The notes beneath the pieces are model-generated. The model worked only from the letters and a program-made list of their open reading frames with translations. It searched no databases and was not told the DNA's origin. A stretch of 64,000 nucleotides of DNA from Watersipora subatra (lineage: Eukaryota > Bryozoa > Gymnolaemata > Cheilostomatida > Watersiporidae): assembly GCF_963576615.1 (NCBI RefSeq), contig NC_088709.1, forward strand, positions 76,366,538-76,430,537, in the 5' to 3' direction. Positions 11,706 to 23,273 of this stretch are shown here, piece by piece. The position numbers were made by a program, and so were the translations under genes. Position 1 is the stretch's first letter, and every line of letters begins with the position of its first letter.

Positions 11706-12779
11706 TATAATAGAAAAAAATATTAAGAAAGTAAACTTTTGGTAATAGCGGTACAAATTTGCTTCGTGTGATGCACTCATTAGACGCGATTGGACTAAAA
11801 TGAAAAGTTGTACTGAAATGCTAGAAATGGGCTCGATGTTTTAATCATGTGATTTTGTGCTGAGTGTAACCGAGAAGATGACTCCTAGCATGCCTGCAAT
11901 TAAAAGACAACTCCTTTCTTTTATTCAATGCGCTTAAATATGGTTTGCATATTAAGAAGTATTTTTCTAGTAAACATAGTTGGCATCGTTTTGTTTGTAT
12001 ATGGTTGTGCTTGAGCTAATATTTCCATGTTTTATTGTATGCTGAACTACTGTCTTTCAACTTCCAAATGTGCTTGCTCAGTTTTGCGTGGTGCTGTTTG
12101 TTTTTGTGATTAAAGGAGGCTTAATGATTGCTATATATATATATTTATATACATATATACCATCAAACCTAGCATCCAAGTAATTGGAAGCTATATATAT
12201 ATTTATATATATGTAAAATGGAACGATATATATATAATATATATACATATGCGGCAGGAAGGATCTGCGAATATTCTCTGACCACAGACTATTGGAATTT
12301 ATATTTCAGACTAGTGGAATGCCCGACGTTGCACAGGTATTAAAAATCAGTTAATCAGCTTATAAAAAATGAGAGGTAATGTAATTGCCGGCCACTTGCC
12401 ATTAGCCTGGCACTTTACGAATAGCTAATTTGAGTAAGCTTGCTAATAAAAGCTAACTGCTTGCTCTCACGGGAGAGCAAGCATAAACTTATGTTGCGCC
12501 GTAACGAATAGCGGTAGTGTATTTTTATCCACATAGTAACATATATCGCCCAAAGAATCCATCAATTTCGCGCAGCTAAATTAAAAAGACATTTGCCTGG
12601 CAAATGGGAGGTTCCAAGATCAAATCTTCTTTCTTTTTCTTTCTAATATTTTCATAGCTATAGCTTGACAAACTGAACTACACTCAGACTTTGAGATATT
12701 ATAAAAAAATGGATAAATTCCCCCTGAGATTTCAAAAGACATTACTATCATTACAGAAATAAGGGTTTGAAATACTGTA
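11706..12779. other. Insert in gypsy-1: AT microsatellites and SINE-like sequence
   Basis: Not gypsy sequence. TA-rich microsatellites lie at about 12133-12165 and 12190-12250. The block from about 12300 (CTAGTGGAATGCCCGACGTT) on is repeat-like, and 12345-12570 matches, in inverted orientation, the SINE at 42.6-43.1 kb. The rest is unassigned. Confidence 0.5.
12345..12570 (+). repeat. SINE-family tail copy
   Basis: It shares GCCACTTGCCATTAGCCTGG and looser similarity for about 200 bases downstream with the minus-strand repeat at 42640-43090, which carries a tRNA-like head. No tRNA-like head is visible upstream of this copy. Confidence 0.55.
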
Positions 12780-14567
12780 CAGGATGAATTTATTCGCGGA
12801 GTTATATTTCGCGAAAATTGTCTTTTCATGCATATTCGCGGAGGAATTTATTCGCGGCTGAAAACTGCCACTCTCTAGGAAAAGTTAACTCTATTGCGGC
12901 TAGTAATAGAGTTATTCCTACGCATGCGCACACCGTGTGTTCTGGTTTATATTTAGCTTACAACTGCGAAGCGATCATGCTAAGCTATGGTAAACAATTT
13001 TTGCTGCGTTCAGAGGTCTTTACGAATATTCATCGCTTTGGAGGCATTTGATAAGCCAACAACTTGTGGTAAGTAATGAGTTTTTCACATTTACTAAATT
13101 AGTTGAATTTTACTTTAGTTCTTCGGTAAAACGCAATAATTATTTTTTCCATCCCTACCGCTTCATTATTTCTTTTAGTGTGAGAGAGATTTTTCATAAT
13201 ACACCGAAGAACAATGATTGCAAGGGTGGTAGATGTCATTCTTAGAAGATCACAAATCATTTGGAGAGGTCTGGAAATTGAGGTTGAAGTGACCGCAGCT
13301 ACTTACGAGAAGAATATACCTGTTTTTAAAAAAAGGAACAAAAACGCCTTTACGAGCACAAATATTTGGTCAACCGGCAGAACTTTGCAATAGTAAGCCA
13401 CGAGGAGAGTTCTGATGATAACTTCCTAACCAGCCATGTAGTAGCGAGAGAATCGCCTTCAACATTTACCCAAGACAGTGACGGAGCTGCTATTACCAAA
13501 ATAACTAGTCAGAAAGCACTATTACACGCTAGTGTTCACATATCAAGAGTACCAGTTTATTTTTATTGCTAGACAACCGCCGTATGGACTAAACTGTTTA
13601 TATTTACTCCATTCATCGTTTGTAAAACTTTATTTGTATTTGAAGTATTTTATTTGTACACTCAAGTTTGTAATAAATTTTAATATATCTATACATGAAA
13701 TAAATATATAATTTAATCATGTTTGCTGCAGCGATATCAAGGAATTGTTGTCGATGAAGGGGTCTAGGTTGACTGGTTGCTTCTCTGCCAATATTCCTGC
13801 CTTGATGAATATTACTACTTGTCTCTAGTTTTCGTAATCGGAGAAGGTTGTTTCATTCGCAATCTGCAGTAAACACAAAAAAGAAAAATGTTAATGAGTG
13901 TTAAGGAAGTACAAAAACAGTAGCTGAAGTATTTAATGAAAGCGATCAGCTTTTAAACAAAAAAATTAACTAATGCAGTTGATTATGGAAAAACGTATCT
14001 GCACTGCAAATCAAATACATACCATAATGTCCAGATCAGAATCATGATCATCCTAAACTTCGGTATTCGAGATTGATGGAGTTGATTTTAATGTAAAAAG
14101 ACTAGGAGTGCTTTTTTGGGATGCTGAAGCCATGCCGAATAACTTGTGAAAACCTTGAATATTTTTGTAAAGTTTGACGCAATAGCAATAAAGCTCGAAG
14201 CCTGGCGATGATTTTAAAGAATTTTTGGAATTCGGCTACGTTTCGCACTTCTGCCTAGCGGCTATTTTTGCGATGACGCCATTCTGCATATCTTGTGACA
14301 ACCTTGAATAATTTTGTAAATAAATGTGATGCATTGACAATGGTGTTAGCTCAAAGCTCAGGCAAGGATTTTAAAAATGTTTTGGAACTCAATTACGTTT
14401 AGTATTTATATTAAAAACTAGGCTAGCGACTAGTTTTCAATTTGATGCAGTAGTTATTCTCTCTTGTGATTAAAAATAGAACTAACTATTCATGGAATTT
14501 AATAATTCCCGGAATTGACTGTTCGCGAAATCGCGAATATTTATGACCAACGAATATTTTCATCCTG
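12780..14567. mobile_element. TA-flanked DNA element with CAGGATGAA termini
   Basis: The left end is TA|CAGGATGAATTTATTCGCG and the right end, read inward, is TA|CAGGATGAAAATATTCG. Subterminal sequences are rich in TTCGCGA motifs at both ends. The right end abuts the resumed gypsy-1 Pol sequence at 14570. Length is 1788 bp. No transposase is recognisable (13366-13572 is open but featureless). TA duplication fits a Tc1/mariner-like non-autonomous element, but TA could also be part of the terminus. Confidence 0.6.
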
Positions 14568-14569
14568 TA

Positions 14570-15790
14570 GGGTAGAATACAAACCTGGGAAAGAGTAGAT
14601 AGTAGCAGATATGCTATCCAAGGCCCTTGCAAAGGAGAGAATTCCTGCTCAACACAAGTCAAAGATTGAGATATCCATGGCAGACATCGATGATGGTAAG
14701 CCAACCGAGTTTACAAATATGTCAGATGAAAGATAACTTATAATCAAAACATATGGACCAGAGGATGAGGGATACTGCATGCTAAGGAAGGTGGTGAGAG
14801 GAACTAGATAGTAGAAATAGATAGTAGGACCAGATAGTAGAAAGGTCATAAATAATAAAGGTAATAAATACCATAAATTAATCAGATGCTTTCAGCTTCA
14901 GGGAACCTGGAAAGGGATAGTTCGGTCTACAAAGGCTCGTCAAACCGGAAAACATGATCAAAGAATATTCAAAGGCACTGCATGGCGCACACCAGGGCGC
15001 AGATAGTATAATGATAAGAGCTTGAGACATTATTTACTGGCTAAAGATGCTTGAAGATCTCCGGAAGATAGCTGAACAGTGCATAGCATGCCAGATGAAC
15101 AAACCTGCCAACAAGAAAGAGCCTATTATGTCACATGAAAGACCCTCCCAACAGTTTATGAAAGTAGGAATAGATGTCATGTACTATAGGAGCACACCTC
15201 ATTTCTTACTCGTTGACTACATGCCAAACTTCATAAAAGTTATGAAATTGTGTGTTGAAGCCGCAAGCGTGATCGTAGGAGGATGCAAAGAAGTGTTCGT
15301 TTGACATGGCATACCACAAACTTTACAAAGGGACAATGCTGCCAAATATGTCAGCACAGTGATGATGTGGTATGTTCAAACCTTCCACTCTTGAGATAAG
15401 AGTGGAGATTTGAACATACCACATCAGCACTGCGATTGAAGAATTTCTATTTCATATGACAAGAGAACAAGAGAGATGCAACAGCTCAAACGCAGACAGC
15501 CAGTTTCGCTACTTCAGGACAATGATAGAATTACAAAGAGGAGACTAGCACAGATATTGGAGCGAGTATCCAACAAGTCATGAATGGTTCAGAATGACCA
15601 AGGCAACATCGTAAAGAGGATTAGAGTAGACACAAACGTCCCACAAGAGCTGAAAAGGAGGAAGAAAGTGAATAACAAAGATAACTGGTCAGAATAAAAG
15701 ACAGAATCAGATGACCCACCAGAGGAAATGGCCATCACAAGCAGGAGTGGATGTACTGTAAGACCCCCATACCTTGCAGAATTCCAATAT
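14570..15790 (+). pseudogene. gypsy-1 RNase H end, integrase and Pol tail
   Basis: The remnant opens with the end of RNase H (VEYKPGKE, then VADMLSKALAKERIP). Integrase follows: zinc-binding CIACQMNKP near 15080, then FMKVGIDVMYY and FLLVDYMPNFIKV carrying the first catalytic aspartate, then HGIPQTLQRDNAAKYVS with the second. The remainder of the catalytic core, including the expected glutamate, is missing. In its place stands a hairpin (15363-15425). After it the polyprotein tail resumes (YDKRTREMQQLKRRQPVS, ending SGCTVRPPYLAEF). Stops at several points make it a pseudogene. A purine tract CAGGGGGGTAGA (about 15808) marks the expected PPT. Confidence 0.75.
15363..15425. repeat. Snap-back hairpin at an integrase deletion junction
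   Basis: GATGTGGTATGTTCAAA, a few mismatched bases and TCCACTCTT are followed after a short loop by AAGAGTGGA and TTTGAACATACCACATC. The arms are nearly perfect over about 28 bases. It lies exactly where integrase core sequence is missing. Confidence 0.85.
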
Positions 15791-15815
15791 TACTAGATGC
15801 AGAATTCAGGGGGGT

Positions 15816-16033
15816 AGACATACTCATATTCACCTGCTCAACAGTTCGGTATAACTGGGTTATTCTAATGAGTCAAGTAATATTGTTCCAACATAATACG
15901 TTACTTTTCCAGTTGCGATTCTGAAATAAAGATGGCCACACTATTAACTCTTATTAATCATTAATCTAAATACATAGCTCTTATTACTCATTTTCACACA
16001 TGTAACATTTTCATATTTGTGAAATAGGAGATG
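15816..16033 (+). repeat. Putative LTR/leader sequence upstream of gypsy-2
   Basis: It follows the PPT-like tract of gypsy-1. About 45 bases near 15958-16003 (CATTAATCTAAATACAT and TTACTCATTTTC) recur at 29850-29900, beyond gypsy-3, as expected if they are the 5' and 3' LTR ends of gypsy-2. The remainder of the two segments does not align well, so ownership is tentative. Confidence 0.35.
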
Positions 16034-16038
16034 AAGAA

Positions 16039-16254
16039 TGTTGAATAACAATCCAAAAATATTTTATGTTTACAATATTATATTTGCGTAGAAGTAATGC
16101 GCCAATATTTTCTATTCGTGTTATTATTACACTGAAAGTTTCCTGTCTCTCTCTTCCGGTTACAAATTTAATAAAGTTCCATTTCTTCTCGCTGCGTGTT
16201 CCCCTTTTTTCGATCTGTACTTACGAGCAACCAACAATGAGCACACAAACATCA
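16039..16254 (+). repeat. copia 5' LTR
   Basis: Begins TGTTGAATAACAATCC and ends ACAAACATCA. It includes an AATAAA-type signal within ATTTAATAAAGTTCC (about 16168). The Gag start codon (16237) lies inside the LTR. Confidence 0.9.
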
Positions 16255-17630
16255 GGTTATGGGCCAAGGAGGGCAATTTTCGGCGGTAATAGTGACTCCT
16301 ACAACATATGGGAGACAAGATTCATCAACTACCTATACACCATAGACAAAAAGCGGGTTAAGGCCATCGAGCCAAAAAAGAGAATGAAGAAGACGACACG
16401 GACTTCGCCAGCAGGAACCGAAGAGCATACGCCGAACTTGCTCAGGTACTAGACGAGAAATCGCTGGAACTAATAATGAATGAAAATAATAATAATGGCA
16501 GAGCTGCCCTGGCCACACTCCGACGACACTACGTAAGCACTGAAACACCACGTGTACTAACTCTATATGATGAACTGACTACACTAAGAATGACTGAGAC
16601 TGAACACATTACTGACTACATTATTAGGGCCGAAAGAGCATCGACTGGACTCAAAACAGCCGGCGAGACAATCTCTGACAACTTATTAATAGCTATGATT
16701 TTAAATGGACTACCAGACTCATTCAAACCATTCGTAGTCGTACACACTCAACTGAACAAACACAAATCTCTGTCGGACTTTAAAGCAGCACTACACAACT
16801 TTGCCAATACAGACAATCTACGACCTACTACTACTGCTGCCATGAAGACAACAACATCTCATACTAGAAGACATCAACCTCATCATCCACCATGCAGACC
16901 TACATCAAACAACAACAACAAAATGTGTTTGGCCTGCGGAAACACTACTCACACAACAAAAGACTGCTACTTCAAGACTAAACTGAACTACAACTACTGC
17001 CACCAAAAAGGGCACAATGCTAAAGTTTGCTTCAAAAAGAAGCGGGACAACTCCAAACCTACTACTGAACACAAAACAGCTACTGCACAATTCCATCAAC
17101 CTGACTTCACATTCATGACTAAGACCTGCACTGCTACTGACAAGACCACTCACATGACAGACAAACTACTGGTCGACTGTGGTGCAACCTCACACATTGT
17201 CAACGATCCTGACAAATTCATCACATTTGACACCAACTTTGTACCAAACAAACACTACCTCGAACTAGCCGATGGACGAAGGAGCAACCAACTGGCTACT
17301 GCACGAGGAGTGGCTGTGTTCACAGTCACTGACAACCACAGTACTGAACGACAGATCAAACTCACAGACACCCTACTTGCTCCGACATTTCCTACTAATC
17401 TCTTTTCTGTACGGACAGCAACTGACTCGGGCGCCAAGATCACATTCACATCTAAACACTCCGAACTCATTTCACACGGCGTACACTTCAACATCATCAC
17501 AGAAGGACAGCTATACTACCTACATCAACCCACAACAACTACTACCCCCAGCCCTACCAAACCTCCAACTGGACATGCTACGAAGACGGGCACTTACATT
17601 ACCATGACACTACAAGACTGGCATATCTGA
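16237..17630 (+). pseudogene. copia Gag and protease
   Basis: Gag starts at the ATG at 16237, inside the LTR, and its codons run through the primer-binding site. A one-base slip in an A-run near 16371-16378 shifts the frame, after which the main open frame (to 17630) carries capsid sequence (ITDYIIRAERASTGLK, LNGLPDSFKPFV). Then come two Cys/His clusters: CLACGNTTHTTKDC, a CCHC knuckle, and CHQKGHNAKVC. The aspartic protease follows with LLVDCGATSHIVND, where the usual DSG is DCG. It ends at a TGA in the pre-integrase segment (WHI, stop). Confidence 0.85.
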
Positions 17631-18757
17631 CTAGGATACATGAACTACGAGGACATACGTAAACTCGAGACTGTAACGACTGGAATGACAATTACACAGA
17701 AGGACTCTACACCACCCACATGCACGACCTGCACACAAAACAAGATAACTAGACAACCAAAATCACAAGACACACGGACAATACTAGCCACAACGCCACT
17801 AGAGAGGATTCACACTGATATATGCGGACCCATACAACCACAATCACGCGAAGGACACCGCTATGTCATCAATTACATCGACAAATATTGCAGCATGATA
17901 TTTACATACTTCATAAGGAACAAAGACAACACTGCTCTAACACTACAAATATTTCTGGCTGACATTGCACCAATACGACAAGTAAAGGAGATCCACACTG
18001 ACAATGGCACAGAGTACCTGAGCAAAAGTTTCTAGGACATTCTACTAGCAAGAGGAATAAAACACACTACATCTACTCCATACACACCTTACCAAAAGGT
18101 AAAGTTGAACGTTCATGGAGAACGTTTATGGAGAACACTCATGGAAATGGCCAGATGTCTCAACACTGACGCAGGATTACCAAAGAACTATTGGACTTAC
18201 GCTGTTAGACACTCTCAATACCTTAGAAACAGAGCATACCAGCGCAGAACCAACAGCACAGCTTATCAACTGTTCACTGACAAGCAACCAGACATGAGAA
18301 ACGTACATCGTTTCGGATCACAATGCGCATTCTACATCGAAGGTCACAAATCTAAACTGAACAATCGAGGCCAACTTGGCACCTACCTAGGTGTAAACCT
18401 GCGTAATAAAGGACTCTACGTAATGAACAATCTAAACCACAGCGTTGACACAAGAAACATTATTGTACACGACACTGCAACCAACCCTGACTATGACTAT
18501 GAAACTACTGAGCCTTACTACAGTACTGAAACACAGACTGACTTAACTGAGGCCACACACGGTTCAACTGAGCCACAGACTGACTTAACTGAGGCCACAC
18601 ACGGTTCAACTGAGCCACAGACTAACTCAACTGAGACCACACACGGTTCAACTAAGCCACAGACTGACTCAACTGAGTCAACTCACGGTTCAACTGAATC
18701 ATTTCCACTCACTACACCATCTCTGCCACAATCTATACCACAAGGCAGACCCAAGTG
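17631..18757 (+). pseudogene. copia integrase region
   Basis: The pre-integrase zinc site keeps the CTTCTQNK cysteines, but the second histidine position reads Y in LGYM. The catalytic core shows RIHTDICGP (first D) and EIHTDNGTEY (second D). A TAG stop lies at 18033. The segment that should carry the catalytic E is broken by a 13-bp tandem duplication (GTTCATGGAGAAC/GTTTATGGAGAAC, about 18110-18135). A core tail (RTNSTAYQLF, GTYLGV) follows. At 18535-18700 four 45-bp units encode 15-residue TEATHGSTEPQTDLT-type repeats in the linker before RT. A TGA ends the frame at 18756-18758. Confidence 0.85.
18535..18700 (+). repeat. 45-bp tandem repeat in the copia IN-RT linker
   Basis: About four units encode a 15-residue Thr/Ser/Glu-rich repeat built on TEATHGSTEPQT. 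The unit length keeps the frame. Confidence 0.85.
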
Positions 18758-20330
18758 AGTAACTCGACCACCCAGCTACCTAGCTGATTACCACACCAAG
18801 ACAGCAACTGTGGAATACGCCTACAGCACAACGCAGCAGATACCCACTACATACAATGAAGCAATAAACTCGGAGGACTCGGATGAATGGCGTACTGCTA
18901 TGGACAAAGAAATATCAACACTTCTCAACAACAACACATGGGAACTCACCACCTTACCAGATGACAAGACGGCAATAGGAGGAAAATGAGTATACACACT
19001 CAAACAATCCAAGGACCAGAACAACAACCAATACAAAGCGCAACATGTAGCAAAGGGGTATTCTCAAATACATGGACTAGACTACGAAGACACCTTCTCA
19101 CCAACTACTCGCTTTACCTCAATCAGAATACTTCTACAGGAAGCTAGCAACAACAGACTATTCCTGCACCAAATAGATTTCAAAGGAGCCTACCTGAATG
19201 CAGACATCGACAAAGAGATCTACATCCAACAACCCCCAGGATATGAACAGACACAACAAGACAGTAAGAAACCTGTATGCCCACTTCACAAGTCACTATA
19301 TGGACTTAAACAGAGTGGTAAAACTGGCACAACACACTGACTGACTATCTGGAAACACCAAACAAACTTGACCCATGTATCTACATCTACACAAAACCAG
19401 ACAAGCGACTCATTATTTTATTTTAGGTAGATGACATAATCATTGCAAGTGACAATCAGGACAAAATAGCACAGGTAAAGGAAAAGCTAAACTCACGATT
19501 CAAAATGGACGACCGAGGACCCTTACAATGGTTTCTGGGAATTGACTTCACTAGACACTCAGATGGTATTTATCAGATGAGCCAAGAAAGATATGCAAGA
19601 TCTATCCTACAAAGATTCAACATGGGAGACTAAGCCAGCAGATACACCAGCTGCAATGGGACTTCAACTTACCAACCCGACCGACGAGGAACATAACGCT
19701 TTCCTAGACACAAATTCCCCTACAGACAAGCCATAGAAAGTCTGATATACTTGATGACTGCAACACGTCCCGATATAAGTTGGGTAGTATCTAAACTGTC
19801 ACAATTTCTGGAACGCCCTGGACCTGCACACACTACAGCTGTTAAACGGGTTTTCAGATACATCAAAGGAACTCTCACACACAACATTCATTTCACCAAG
19901 ACAACTGAAACGCTAACAGGATATACGGACTTGGACTGGGCTGGAGACATCAACGACAGACGATCAACAACCGGATATGTATTCGACCTCGGAAGCGCAC
20001 CTATCAGCTGGAAGACAAGAAAACAGCACACAGTAGCACCATTTTCTTGTGAAGCAGAATACTTGGCACTAGCTGAAGCAACTAAAGAAACATGATTTCT
20101 AGGAGTTTATGTGCATCACTAGGTATCGGACAATCGGCACAGACAACACTCTACACCGACAACCAAGGAGCCATCGCACTCACAAAGGACGGTGCTAAAC
20201 ACTCGAGAACAAAACACAGATGTACGCTATCATTTAGTAAAGGAACAGACGAATATCACCTACAAATATATTGCGACCCAGTGTAATCCAGCGAACTCTA
20301 TGACCAAACCAGTACCCCGACACAAAATAC
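18758..20330 (+). pseudogene. copia reverse transcriptase and RNase H
   Basis: RT reads EWRTAMDKEISTLLNNNTW, then a TGA where GGKW is expected (18987). It continues with HGLDYEDTFSPTTR, LHQIDFKGAYLNADID, PPGYEQ and LHKSLYGLKQSG. A frameshift occurs near 19320. VDDIIIAS keeps the catalytic V-D-D, but TAG directly precedes it (about 19425). RNase H follows at 19751-20095 (MTATRPDISWVVSKLSQF, LDWAGDINDRRSTTGY, SCEAEYLALAEATKE) and, after a TGA at 20093, at 20110-20285 (LYTDNQGAIALTKD). At least five lesions are present in this part alone. Confidence 0.88.
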
Positions 20331-20402
20331 AGATGCTCAATACACCAACGCTACCCTCACCGACATAATGGCCACAATAATATATGTTGGATTGAGGGGG
20401 GG

Positions 20403-20617
20403 CGTTGAATAACAATCCGAAATTTTAATTGTTTACAATATTATATTTGCGTAGAAGTAATGCGCCAATATTTTCTATTCGTGTTATCATTACACTGAAA
20501 GTTTCCTGTCTCTCTCTTCCGGTTACAAATTTAATAAAGTTCCATTTCTTCTGGCTGCGTGTTCCCCTTTTTCCGATCTGTACTTACGAGCAACCAACAA
20601 TGAGCACACAAACAACA
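20403..20617 (+). repeat. copia 3' LTR
   Basis: It matches the 5' LTR with a handful of substitutions and short indels. The first base is C instead of T (CGTTGAATAAC), and it ends ACAAACAACA. It is followed by the AAGAA duplication. Confidence 0.9.
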
Positions 20618-20639
20618 AAGAAGAAGTCCAACAACTACA

Positions 20640-23273
20640 AACTGTTATAATACAACGTAATGCTCCTAGAATTGAGTCTCCTGTAGGATCATTCTTGATT
20701 GTGAGCATGAGCTCAGTTTTAGATGCCCTGAGAGCTGGTGTCAGTCATTTTACATTTTATCTTGAAGCTTTCAGAAGAGAAAGTAGATTGCCGGCGTGCT
20801 CTGCTCTTATATACAATCGGTGACAATGCTGCTGGAGTAGTAGAAAATAGTGATGAATATATAACAGACCAGTCACTCAACACTATATTAGATATTCTCG
20901 AACAGTATTGTATGGGTGACAGAAACATTGTGCATGAGCATTACAAATTTAATGTACGAAATCAACTACCTAATGAGCCATTTGATGCTCTCTGTGCCGA
21001 CTTACGTTCATTGGCAAACAAATGTGCTTACAACTACCGTCCTGTGACATCAGGTGGGTCGAGTTGCTCCACTAGATGAAATGCTGAGAGATCGGATAGT
21101 ACTACCTATCGTAGATGATGGCGTAAGAAAGAAACTGATTTCTCAGGGCAAAAGTTTAACACTAGCTGAAGCAATCAGGGTTTGCAGAAGCAATGAGGTT
21201 ACGTCGGCAGTAATGCAATCGGTGGCAAAAAGCGCAAGTCCTAGGGCAATAGATGCAGCAGTAAACTTAAGCATAGTTGGTTAATACCAAAGTTAATTCA
21301 ACACCAGTGGCATTTAAACTTGACACAGAAGCAGCAGTGATGGCCATCCCTGTGTCTTTAAAGCAATGTGTGGCGACAATACAGTATACTGATAAAACAC
21401 TTAAAGATGCTGAGAATTGAAACCTCAAAGTTTTCGGCTGTTCAGAAGCAATCATTTTAGAGAGGTCAGTGCTGTAAAAGAGTGTATATTGTGCACAAGC
21501 TAGTGACACCACTGCTTGGCAAACCAGCCATCTCAAACTTAATACTTTTGAATTGTATAGACAGTGTTAATATGGAGACCGACTGGATATCCGAGTTTCT
21601 AAAACTGTTTCAGGGCTTCGGTATTATGGACACGGAAGCAAAAATTGTCTTACATGAATCAGTAACACCATCTGCAGAGCGTGCCTCACAGAGTTGCTGC
21701 TGCAAGGAGAGAACCTCTTTTGGAGAAACTACAAAGGATGGAGTCTTTGGGAGTCATCGAAAAGATAGAAGAACCTACAGACTGGTGCACCATGTGTATC
21801 GTAGGACCAAAGAAAAACGAAAAATTGCTTTTATGCATTAATTTTACAAGGCGGAATAAAGCAGTGAAACGGGCGTTTCATTCATTGCCTAATGCTCAAG
21901 AAACGTTGAGTGAACAGGGAAGCTCTACGATATTCAGCAAATTAGACGCAAACTGTGGTTACTGGCAGATGAAGCTACATTCTGAAGCACAGAAGTTAAC
22001 TTCGTTTATCAAACCTTTTGGAAAGTTCACATGTAAATGACTGCCATTCGGCATCAGTTCAGTGCCAGAAAGTTTTCAGCGCGAGATGCAAAAGATATTG
22101 CAAGGCATAGAGGGTATAGTTTGTCAAATGGATGACATCCTAGTGCATGGTTTGGAACAGTGTCAACATGATACGAGATTGCGAGAAGTTCTACAGAGAC
22201 TTCAAAAAGCAGGAATAACTATAAATGACTCCAAATGTGAGTTCAATAAGAAGAGAGTAGCATTACTAGGTCACGTCATTGATGAATCCGGCATACATGA
22301 AGATCCTGAAAAGTTTAGAGCAATTATGAACTTTTCGACGTCTGCGAGAACAAAAACACTGGAGGTTCTTTGGTATAGTCAATGATCTGGGGAATTTCTC
22401 ACTTCTTCTTGCTATGAAAACCAATCACTTGCAATAGTTAATTGGCAAGAATGCAGATTGGATGTGGGGCTTTGAATATGCCAAGCAGTTTGCTGAACTC
22501 AAGGCCATTCTAGATTCAACCCCGGTTTTAACCCCATACAGTGTGACAGCGGAAACAATTATTAGCGCAGGTACCTCTGCATATGGTATAGGAGCGGCAA
22601 TGTTACAGAGTGTGAAAGAGGAGTGAAAACCAGTGGCGTATGCTTCCAAAGCCTTGACAGCTGCTGAGAAGAGATACGCACAAATAGAAAAGGAAGCGCT
22701 GACGATTTGCTGGGTGTGTGACAAGTTTCACTATTATGTAGCAAGGAAAGGCATAACGATTGAGACAGATCACAGACCATTGCTAACAAGTCTTGGGAAG
22801 AGAGAATTGGCTAAACTCCCAATTAGAGTCCAGAGGTTTAGGCTGAAGATGATAAACTATACCTATAAAGTGATCTACACCCTGGGAACAAATTATTGTT
22901 AGCAGATGCCCTGTCTGTATCTCCTGTACAGGAGTTGAAGGAACCCAGTATAGAGGAGTTGAGGGACTCCGGCCTAGTCTTAGAGTTGATGGACTCTCTG
23001 GAAATTTCTTCAGGAAGGCTGGATAGAATCAAAGCAACCACGCTAGAAGATGAAATTGGTCAAATGTTGCCACACTAAAACAAAAAGTGTGGCCAAATGT
23101 AGACATAATCACAAAGCAGGGTATCAGTTTGTCCAAATAAAGCCTGCCCCAGAGAGGCTCAAAATACTGTAATGCCAAATACTATTGTAAGGAAAACCAG
23201 ATCAGGTAGGATTTCTAAACCAGTTAAGAAACTTGATTCAAAAAATGTACTATGGGTATTGTGCATGTTTTAG
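20640..23273 (+). pseudogene. gypsy-2 gag-pol
   Basis: The Gag start is probably 20707 (MSSVLDALRAG), with a frameshift near 20770. Capsid sequence follows (CRRALLLYTIGDNAAGVV, EMLRDRIVLPIVDDGVRKKL). Protease is weak (FKLDTEAAVMAIP, with DTE in place of DSG). RT reads LLEKLQRMESLGVIEKIEEP, LDANCGYWQMKLHSEAQK, PFGISSVPESFQREM and CQMDDILVHG (catalytic M-D-D). RNase H reads AYASKALTAAEKRYAQIEKEAL and ETDHRPLL, followed by ADALSVSPVQE. Then, without any readable integrase, comes a tail RKTRSGRISKPVKKL typical of a gypsy Pol C terminus, ending in TAG at 23271-23273. Stops and shifts make it non-functional. Confidence 0.8.

Larger units (their letters stand above)
16039..20617 (+). mobile_element. 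Complete Ty1/copia retrotransposon
   Basis: Two LTRs of about 215 bp differ at only a few percent of sites. A 5-bp target duplication AAGAA lies at 16034-16038 and 20618-20622. GGTTATGGGCC (16255-16265) directly after the 5' LTR is complementary to the anticodon arm of initiator tRNA-Met, the half-tRNA primer known for Drosophila copia. A G-rich polypurine tract (GGATTGAGGGGGGG) precedes the 3' LTR. Domain order Gag-PR-IN-RT-RH is the copia order. The reading frame is disabled in many places, so this copy is dead. It lies in the leader of gypsy-2. Confidence 0.93.
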
